Assembly (NCBI GenBank): GCA_016098155.1
Contig: JAAAJB010000477.1
Span: 1 to 25,050 of the forward strand
DNA length: 25,050 nucleotides
Reading direction: 5' to 3'
DNA from: Actinomortierella ambigua
Taxonomy: Eukaryota; Mortierellomycota; Mortierellomycetes; Mortierellales; Mortierellaceae
The notes under the pieces: model-generated
Seen by the model: only the letters and a program-made list of their open reading frames with translations
Databases searched by the model: none
What the model was told of the DNA's origin: nothing
Made by a program: the position numbers and the translations under genes
Shown here: one piece after another, positions 18,689-25,050 of the stretch
Layout of the letters: every line of letters starts with the position of its first letter
Numbering within the stretch: position 1 is the stretch's first letter

Positions 18689-20574
18689 AAGCTGTGGAAC
18701 CCGAGTACCGCGTCTGACGATGGGCCGCCCCAAACCCTCAGATCCCAAGATACCTTCACACAAGGCACCTCTAACGATACAGTCGGACCCAAAAAAGACC
18801 TTTTCGAACTTTACGTTCCCAACAACCCAGCACATAACAAAGACCTCAAGAGTCAAGACTAGACTCGAACCCAGTCCATATTTCATCGTGTTTTGCCCAA
18901 CGAAACTTGGGCTGGTTTCGAGTCTAAGTCAAGACCCTCCGAGGCGGGCGAGTCCTTCTCAACCCCCCATAAGACAAGGACGCTACACTTTGAACGATTA
19001 TCTCCTCCGCCACAAGATCATCTTGGCCAGATTCGACTATGATTCCTTGTCCAGGTCCCGTAAAAATGAACGCCACCTTCCCCGTGAGTGGGATTCTCAT
19101 ATACGATTCACTACTGCCATGCCTCGCATGTTCTTCGACGGCACGTGCACGGAGGTGCGTGCCAACGCACAGTCGCAGACCTTCCGCTGGCGTTCAAGGT
19201 GTGACGAGGATAGCCGGCCAAGAGGGAGACACAAACACTCGCCGAAGGCGGGAGAGAGGACGGGGGGATGATGGGGGATGATGGAGGATGATGGAGCTGT
19301 TAATCTTTAGTTAACAAGGGTACCTACGACATTTCACCTTGTGCCACGTCTCTGTTACAAGTTTACAGGAGCCGGTGATCCGCAAGGCAGTCGGCGGTTG
19401 CGGCGGCTAGTGCATGATTCTCATGCACTTGACCTAAGCAACGGTTTTTCCGGTGGTTTTTATGGCCAAGAGTTGATACGCGGCGGCCTGTCTTTTCATT
19501 CCCCACACACCACTCCTGTAATATAGAGGTCATGTGTTCCTTGTTAATTAAAAAAAAAAAAAGCCATGGAACCTGAGTACTCGACAGTGGCATATCGTTG
19601 CGGTCGTTGCGACCCTCAGAGACTATGCTCCCACCGCCTTTGCTGATCCTTAACAAAGACACTATTCACTTCAGTGAACCGCCCACCCAACTCAGTCCAT
19701 CAACTCGCACAGTTACTCACCAAAAAAAAAAATAAAAAAAAAAAAAAGGCGCCACCTTGGTAGCCCGCATAGTCCCAAACAGCGAGAACCGCAGCGTCAA
19801 CGCAGCAACATCAAGCGCCTAATTAGCAATCGTGCAATCATATTATTCCACCTCTTTATGAGGTGGTCTTCTAATATCATTGCTGAAACTAACACCCTTC
19901 GGATGCTGTACATCCTTCACCTCCTCGCTATGCTACACTTATCTTTTCTTTATCCCTTCTTCCTCTCTCCCTCTCTTTTCCTATTTCATCATATATGCTT
20001 CTCAAACATCCCACCACCTCCTCTCCCACCAACACACCCTGTCGCTGCACTCATGCCGTATCACAGCTACATACACCTGAACAAACCTCTCCAGCTCTTC
20101 AAAACAACTGCTACGTTTTACTGTCTATTCCATCCATAGTACCAACGGAAACCTTTTTGTGAGAGTCCATCGAGAAGAGTACGGATTCTTTTAGCACTAG
20201 AGAGGAATCTCAAAATCGAATCAAAAGGCATCGACCTGCAGATCCTGGTCCGCAGGAGGTATGGCTGCAACAGGCAAATGGCGTGCTTCGATTCGCTAGC
20301 CGTTTACAATTCATCCCTCTCCCCTGTGCTTCACTACCATTTCCCCCCTTGTTCTTTCCTTTGTTTTTCCTCCCATCTCAACGTGTATTCCTGAATCTCG
20401 TATTATGCATCCCTGGACAACGCCAAATTCCAGAGAGATCTTGAAAAAAAAAGGAAGGAGAAAGGAGGGAGTGGAGAAGGGGGGTTCTTCAAAAGGGGGT
20501 GCTAACAAGAATGCACCTTGGTTCGTGGTTGTTATATATCGGAGGAAGTAACTATTTGATTGCTCCGAACGAGA
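18689..20574. other. Gene-free stretch with hairpins, A-runs and simple repeats
   Basis: No supportable gene. Contents: an inverted repeat TAGACTCGAACCCAG (18860-18874) against CTGGTTTCGAGTCTA (18912-18926), 14 of 15 pairing; a nested GCCCAA/TTGGGC hairpin; a GTGCGT/ACGCAC hairpin near 19156-19171; GATGATGG-type repeats (about 19264-19294); a poly(A)-containing repeat copy at 19532-19580; A-runs at about 19722-19747; and a perfect CCACCTC/GAGGTGG hairpin (19848-19866). The composition suggests old transposon-derived or otherwise decayed sequence. A 207-codon open frame crosses 18648-19271 but resembles nothing. Confidence 0.5.
19532..19580 (+). repeat. Second copy of a TGTTCCTTG-poly(A)-TGGAACC[C/T]GAGTAC motif
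   Basis: TGTTCCTTG, an A-run and then TGGAACCTGAGTAC here parallel the right end of the insertion at 18647-18709, where TGTTCCTTG and an A-run are followed by TGGAACCCGAGTACC. The spacing differs because the 14-base flanking repeat lies in between at the first site. Confidence 0.4.
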
Positions 20575-20580
20575 TATAAA
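20575..20580 (+). promoter_or_regulatory. TATA box upstream of the secreted-protein gene
   Basis: TATAAA lies 284 bases before the ATG at 20859. A consensus donor (GGTAAGT, 20589-20595) follows at once, and an AAAG acceptor-like site directly precedes the A-rich start context, so a 5' UTR intron is possible. A second AT element (TTATATATC) is at about 20531. Confidence 0.4.
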
Positions 20581-20858
20581 ACGACAAAGGTAAGTCTTGG
20601 TGCTAATCATCAACCTTCTGCGACCCGATCCCACCTCAAGAAGCCTCATCACAGCACTCCTTCGACATCTTGCGACGACCTCAAGAGCCGTTTGAATCAC
20701 AATCCACCTTCCAGAATCTTAAACCATCACCCAGTTGCCATACTCGTACGTTTCTTTGTAAGGGGTTTGCCTCTGTCCTTTGATTTGCAACATTTCACAC
20801 CAAGCCCAACGCCTAACGCTACCATATCTACATATTTCTGCTGTATTTAAAGAAAAAA

Positions 20859-21176
20859 ATGTTCGCCCGAGCTATCCTCATTTTCGTCAGCATCGCTTTC
20901 GTGGCATCCGTGTATGCTGAACTTACGAATACGGCTTGCACAGTATATTTCTACACTGGTCGACCCTCGGCTGATACCTGTTATGGGTCTAGGTCAGTAA
21001 AGACAGGAAAAGTTTATTTGACTGCCAAACCAAAGTATTGCTACTACGGCGGCTATTACTACCCATGCAATTACGGTTGTCAGAGCAAATTCTATGAAGG
21101 CTCGAGAGCAGTGAGAGATATCTATGTTTGTGGTGGAGATTATTGCGCCTTGAATTATGAAGCCAAATGCCCTTAG
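20859..21176 (+). CDS. Small secreted cysteine- and tyrosine-rich protein
   Basis: An intronless frame of 105 residues. Residues 1-20 form a clear signal peptide: one Arg, a hydrophobic core and VYA before the predicted cut. The mature 85-residue chain has eight cysteines at 27, 41, 61, 70, 74, 91, 96 and 104, enough for four disulfides, and many tyrosines around KYCYYGGYYYPCNYGC. It is small, secreted, disulfide-rich and of unknown family. Fungal proteins of this kind include cell-wall components, antimicrobial peptides and effectors, and nothing here chooses between them. The gene has its own TATA box and stands alone in a gene-poor stretch. The signal peptide and even cysteine count make it a real gene despite its size. 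Confidence 0.78.
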   Translation: MFARAILIFVSIAFVASVYAELTNTACTVYFYTGRPSADTCYGSRSVKTGKVYLTAKPKYCYYGGYYYPCNYGCQSKFYEGSRAVRDIYVCGGDYCALNYEAKCP

Positions 21177-21485
21177 TGTCACGGCCGTCTATCCTGTACC
21201 TCACCTTCTGCAAAGAGGTACTTGTCGGACAGAGGGGGGCTGTTTTGTCCCTAGCCTCATCACTGTACGTTGTAGCCTTTCTTTTCTTACCATAGTCCTA
21301 TCTATCCTCTCAATGTACTTAAGTCGAACACAATTTTATACAACGAGCCTTCTCTTCCATTAAATTCTTCAGGAGGGGACCCTTCTTCAGCCTGATTTCT
21401 CCCAGCTTACCTCCGAGTCTCCTTTGTATCTCATCTCAGAGAGGTGTTCAACCTTGTGCTCTGTAATGTCAACAAAACAGAGTTG

Positions 21486-21510
21486 GAGAGAGAGAGAGAG
21501 AGAGAGAGAG
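21486..21510. repeat. GA microsatellite
   Basis: About 12 GA units followed by ATGGGGGGGGG, downstream of the secreted-protein gene. Confidence 0.9.
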
Positions 21511-21968
21511 ATGGGGGGGGGAAGTGAGAGAGGCAGAGGCGGTGCTGAATGGATAGCTCGGATAAGTAATGCATAGAGGAGTGGTGTGTTACAGCTGGAG
21601 CAACTTTGCAGCTAGTTCTTGGCCAAAACAGTGTGGTCTAGTCCACACCTGGACAGCTAGGAGTGTTGTACAAAAACAGGGGATCAAATTCCCAAGCAAG
21701 AGCGTGTGTCGCCGCAGAGGTTCGACCGCTTGTTTATTTTGGGTTTTATAGAGGGTCGTTCGGCGTATCGATTCTGACGGAAAAGGTTCCTTTCCTTTCT
21801 TGGACACAAACACCGCAGACCCGCAGACCATGCTTGTTTTCTTTGGCTTGGCAACGTTTTACAGAGCAATCTTTCGTTGAAGCTTAATTGTCAGATTCTT
21901 GGCTTGCCGCACGAGAGCAAAAAGTAAAAACTGCGTATTTCGCTCCCTCTGTCGCAGGCGACGAAGTG

Positions 21969-21976
21969 TATAAAAG
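21969..21976 (+). promoter_or_regulatory. TATA box of the ABC transporter gene
   Basis: TATAAAAG lies about 280 bases upstream of ATG 22257, matching the TATA-to-ATG spacing of the genes at 10068 and 20859. The CA-rich tract falls within the expected leader. Confidence 0.55.
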
Positions 21977-22022
21977 GAACCCTCCCTGGGAGGATTGTTG
22001 TTTAGCCAATCGCTGCTTGCTT

Positions 22023-22101
22023 GTACACGCACACTTACACACGCGTTTGCACACACACTTACACACATACGTACACGTACACGCACACGCACACGCACAC
22101 A
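22023..22101. repeat. CA-rich (ACACGC/ACACTT) imperfect microsatellite
   Basis: About 80 bases of alternating purine and pyrimidine (ACACGC, ACACTTAC, GTACACGTAC) within the predicted 5' leader of the ABC transporter. Such sequence can adopt Z-form DNA and vary in length. Confidence 0.85.
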
Positions 22102-22256
22102 CCTACTTCTTGTTCGTGCCTCAACCCTCCTCATTTTCCTTTGCTTGTACACGGCGATCAACAGAAAAAAAAAGGTGTAGCAGCCTTCTGGGGAGCAATT
22201 CTCTCTTTCTCTTCAACTCTTCAACACAACAACATCCTCTCTCCACAAGTTTAGCC

Positions 22257-24975
22257 ATGCCATTTTGCGGTGCAGAGGGCTGGGGCCCTATTAGCACCCG
22301 TAGGGCGATGGATTTTACGTTCTGCTTTCAGGATAGGTATGCATTGCATCGGCACGAGCAGCATTTACTACATCTTCCCCCCTCCTCCCTCAATGTTTGC
22401 ATGCTCCATCTTCGAGCAAAGGGCCGTTGTTTTCACGCATGTTCATACGTCTGACACCATCTATACAGCTTGCTTGCAGTTATTCCAAGCGGCATCCTCT
22501 TGATTGGTCTTGCCCCACGACTCTTTAAAGTCTTGTCCAAGGGTCGCCTGGAAGGTGTGTCTTTCACGGCATGGTTCGTCATGAAGGCTATCGGCACCAC
22601 TACGGCACTTTCCTTACAAATAGCCCTCTGTGCTGTGATTGCTCAAAGTTCTGATTCTCCGTCCTCCGCTATCCTGAGTTCTGTTCTTTACATTGTTTCA
22701 ATTGTGAGTGAAGGCTTATTTTCTTTCATAGAAAGTTGTTCTAAGTGGATATCATACGGATGTAAATTGACCAATGTTGCATCATCCTCTCCTCTTTTCC
22801 ATGTTGTAGATGGGTGCCATTTTGCTGCATTACTTTGAACACTTTAATATGCCCAATCCATCGAGCACATTGTTGGTCTACTGGTTGTTCACGGCACTCA
22901 TCTCCATCTTCCCGACACGCTCGACAATTGAAGAGTTTGGTATCGATAACTCTGTGGCGCTGCTCAAGCTGTTGTTCACCCTTGTCTCCTTTGTCGTCTT
23001 TGGCCTGGAGAACATCCCAAAGATCGGCTATAAATCGCTCAAGCGTGCCACGCACGTCACCATGGCAGCCGACACGAAACTCGAGCAGCCAAATCCTTCA
23101 CCCGAGCCTTACGCCAACTTTTTTGTTCGGATCACCTTCCTATGGCTCGTCCCTCTGCTCAACAAGGGCAAGAAGCAGCCTCTTCGCATGGACGATCTCT
23201 GGAGTCTGCACCCAAAGATGCTCTCCTACCCGTTGTTCCTGACCAGCCAGGCCAAGATGGATGCCGATGAGGCCATTGCCCTTCAGCGTGCCGAAGCCAA
23301 GAAGAAGGAGGAGAAGGGTACCGAGGAAGCAGAGGTGGCAGAGCAGCAACAGCAGCTCCGCAAAGTGAACTTACTCGGTGTGGTCATGCACACCGTCGGC
23401 TGGTCCTTCCTGAGCGCGATCGTTCCTCGGCTGCTCTACATCCCAACGCTGTACGTGCGCCCAGTCCTGTTCTCGGCCCTCATCACGTTCATGGATACCT
23501 ACAGCGAAAAGTCCAGGGCCACGGGCCGCGAGCCCGATCCGGCCTGGAAGGGCTACGGTCTGGCCATTGCCGTGCTGGCGACCTCGGTGCTGAGCGGCCT
23601 GTTTGACGCCCAGTTCACCAACATTTGTTTCCAGGGTGCGATCCGAGCCCGGGGAGCCTTTGTGAGTCTGATCTACCGCAAGGCGCTCCGGCTGAGCTCG
23701 ACGACCAAGCAAGAGGGGATTGGCGCGATTGTGAACCACATGAGCTCGGACGTGGACCGGATCCTCCAGCTGTTTACGGTCGTGCACTATTTGTGGAGTG
23801 GTATCGTCGAGGTGATCGTCGTGGCCGTGCTGCTCTACAATGAGATCCAGTACGCGATGTTTGCGAGCATGGGTGTGGCGCTGGTGATGGTCTGTCTGGC
23901 GACGGTGTCGGCGTCGCAGATCGGAGTGGCGCAGAAGAAGATGATGGGCGAGTCGGACAAGCGGATGAAGCTGATCAGTGAGCTCGTCAACTATATCAAG
24001 TCGGTCAAGTTGTATGCATGGGAGCGCTATTTTGTCCGCAACATCTCCGCGTCGCGCACTCGCCAGCTGAAGCATCTCAAACATTTCTTCCTCTGGGTCA
24101 CGTTTGTCTCGTCCATCTTCAACTCGGTTGTCGCCTTTGCCATCTTTGCCGCCCTCACCACGTACTCGGCCATCGCCCCTGCAGACTCGCCGCTGGATAT
24201 CCGACGCATCTTTGTGACCATCACCTTGGTCAACATGCTCGATGGCCCGCTGGGCCAGATTTCTAGCAGCTTCTCGAATCTCATCAGTGGCAAGGTCGCC
24301 TATACTCGTGTTAAAAATTTTATCGAGTCGGAGGAGATCCGTCCCGACAATCTGGAGCGTCATCCGGATGCTCGGGCTTCAGAGATTGCGTATGAGATTC
24401 GGGACGGTACGTTTGGTTGGTACACCCCTGAAGCGATCAAGAGCATGACGGAGAAGCGAGAAAAGGAGGCCAAGGAGAAGGCTGAGAAAGAGGCCAAGGA
24501 CAAGAAGAAGCAGAGCAAGAACAAGAGCAAGGACAAGGAAGAAGACGAAAAGGACAATGATAAGGATCAATATTCCACCTTGTCGTCATCGTCCGATGGG
24601 GGCAGCCATAGCACGACCAACGAGAAGACGGATGAGGCATCACGCGACACGCATGGTCCAGTGCTGCACAACATTTCGCTGACCATCAAGCGTGGCTCGC
24701 TGACGGCGGTCGTCGGCCGTGTAGGCGAGGGCAAGTCATCCTTGGTTGGCGCCCTTTTGGGTGAGATGTACAAGTACAATGGCACCGTTCGATCGTATGG
24801 CTCGCTGGCCTATGTGGCCCAGATGGCTTGGATCATCAACGACACTGTCCGCAACAACATTCTGTTTGGTCTCAAGTACGACAAGGAGAGGTATTTCAAC
24901 GTCATCAAGGCATGTGCTTTGACGCCCGATTTCAAGATGCTCATTGACGGTGACAAGACTTTGATCGGCGAGAAG
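22257..24975 (+). CDS. ABCC/MRP-type ABC transporter, 5' part (runs off the window)
   Basis: Exons 22257-22336, 22469-22703 and 22810-24975 give 827 residues. A GTATGT donor at 24976 opens an intron that continues past the window edge. ABCC proteins export glutathione, glucuronide and other conjugates across plasma or vacuolar membranes. Order: a short N-terminus with CGAEGWGP; about five hydrophobic segments (TMD0, residues 28-175); linker; the TMD1 entry motif FFVRITFLWLVPLL near 208; a six-span TMD1 to about 600; and nucleotide-binding domain 1. Walker A is GRVGEGKSS (741-749) and the Q-loop region reads AYVAQMAWI. The signature LSGGQ should follow in the next exon. A roughly 75-residue Lys/Glu/Ser-rich insert (about 645-720) separates the first strand (FGWY) from VLHNISL. 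Having TMD0 places it with long ABCC members such as Ycf1/MRP1; substrate is unknown. Confidence 0.9.
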
Positions 24976-24985
24976 GTATGTTTCC

Positions 24986-25023
24986 AAAAAAAAAAAAAAA
25001 AAAAAAAAGGGTTTTTTTTTTTT
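24986..25023. repeat. Poly(A) then poly(T) tract in an ABC transporter intron
   Basis: About 23 A, then GGG, then about 12 T lie just after the GTATGT donor. The A and T runs could pair as a hairpin close to the 5' splice site. Homopolymer lengths here are prone to sequencing error. Confidence 0.8.
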
Positions 25024-25050
25024 ATGAGGATCACAAAAAACAAGGCGCCC

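Larger units (their letters stand above)
21177..22256. other. Intergenic: secreted-protein 3' flank and ABC transporter promoter
   Basis: No gene is supported. The stretch holds a GA microsatellite, a TATA box at 21969-21976 and a CA-rich tract, then a pyrimidine-rich leader ending in the ABC transporter start. Open frames through the CA tract are repeats of Thr/His and are artefacts. Confidence 0.6.

Noticed and set aside
18648..19271. 207-codon open frame on the plus strand
   Set aside because: It crosses the A-rich tail and direct repeat of the insertion-like segment, has no domain or consistent composition, and ends in simple repeats. Chance openness is more likely than a gene.
21888..22256. 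123-codon in-frame extension of the ABC transporter
   Set aside because: It spans the TATA box and the CA microsatellite (Thr/His repeats). The conserved CGAEGWGP start lies at 22257.
23371..24363. 330-codon frame antisense to the ABC transporter
   Set aside because: It is a mirror of GC-rich third-position codon use in the sense gene (His/Arg/Asp-rich product) with no family resemblance.

Overview
The window looks like nuclear DNA from a filamentous early-diverging fungus. Evidence for this is the intron-rich but compact genes (introns mostly 60-200 bases), divergent gene pairs with very short shared promoters, long CT/GA-rich UTRs, a full-length ABCC transporter, a DSS1/SEM1 gene and a Nup82/Nup88-type nucleoporin. 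Mucoromycota, and Mortierellomycotina in particular, is my best guess. That is a judgement from gene style, not a measured placement.

Layout. 1-51 is the 3' part of a tRNA-Cys cut by the window edge. 706-1368 (+) is a four-exon dithiol glutaredoxin. It converges on a nine-exon macrodomain (ADP-ribose-binding) gene at 1535-3682 (-). That gene shares a 133-base divergent promoter with a Myb/SANT-array protein at 3816-5696 (+), which carries what looks like a cleavable mitochondrial presequence and a GC-AG intron. 5913-6435 (-) is SEM1/DSS1, divergent from NUP88 at 6685-9660 (+). 10068-11356 (+) encodes a proline/tyrosine-rich protein with two membrane segments. 11357-15644 has no gene I can support; it is rich in pyrimidine tracts and holds one or two isolated coding-like islands. 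15645-17390 (+) encodes an AMPK1-CBM/CBM48 protein with a long disordered tail. 18178-18249 (-) is a complete tRNA-Cys, identical over the shared part to the one at position 1 and in opposite orientation. Just upstream of it is a roughly 330-base insertion-like segment with an A-rich end, bracketed by 14-base direct repeats. 20859-21176 (+) encodes a small secreted eight-cysteine protein. 22257 to the right edge (+) is the first part of an ABCC/MRP-type transporter.

How the genes relate. Most are housekeeping genes with no operon logic. Two divergent pairs are worth noting: SEM1 with NUP88 (both families touch mRNA export at the nuclear pore), and the macrodomain gene with the mitochondrial-looking Myb protein. 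The glutaredoxin and the ABCC transporter would both fit glutathione-linked detoxification, but they lie about 21 kb apart and nothing ties them together.

I found no convincing undescribed multi-gene system. The strongest leads are the mitochondrial Myb-array protein, the macrodomain with a replaced catalytic aspartate, the retroposon-like insertion next to a tRNA gene, and the orphan secreted cysteine-rich protein. Exon structures were derived by hand from splice consensus, reading frame and family conservation; each checks to an intact frame, but none has transcript support here.
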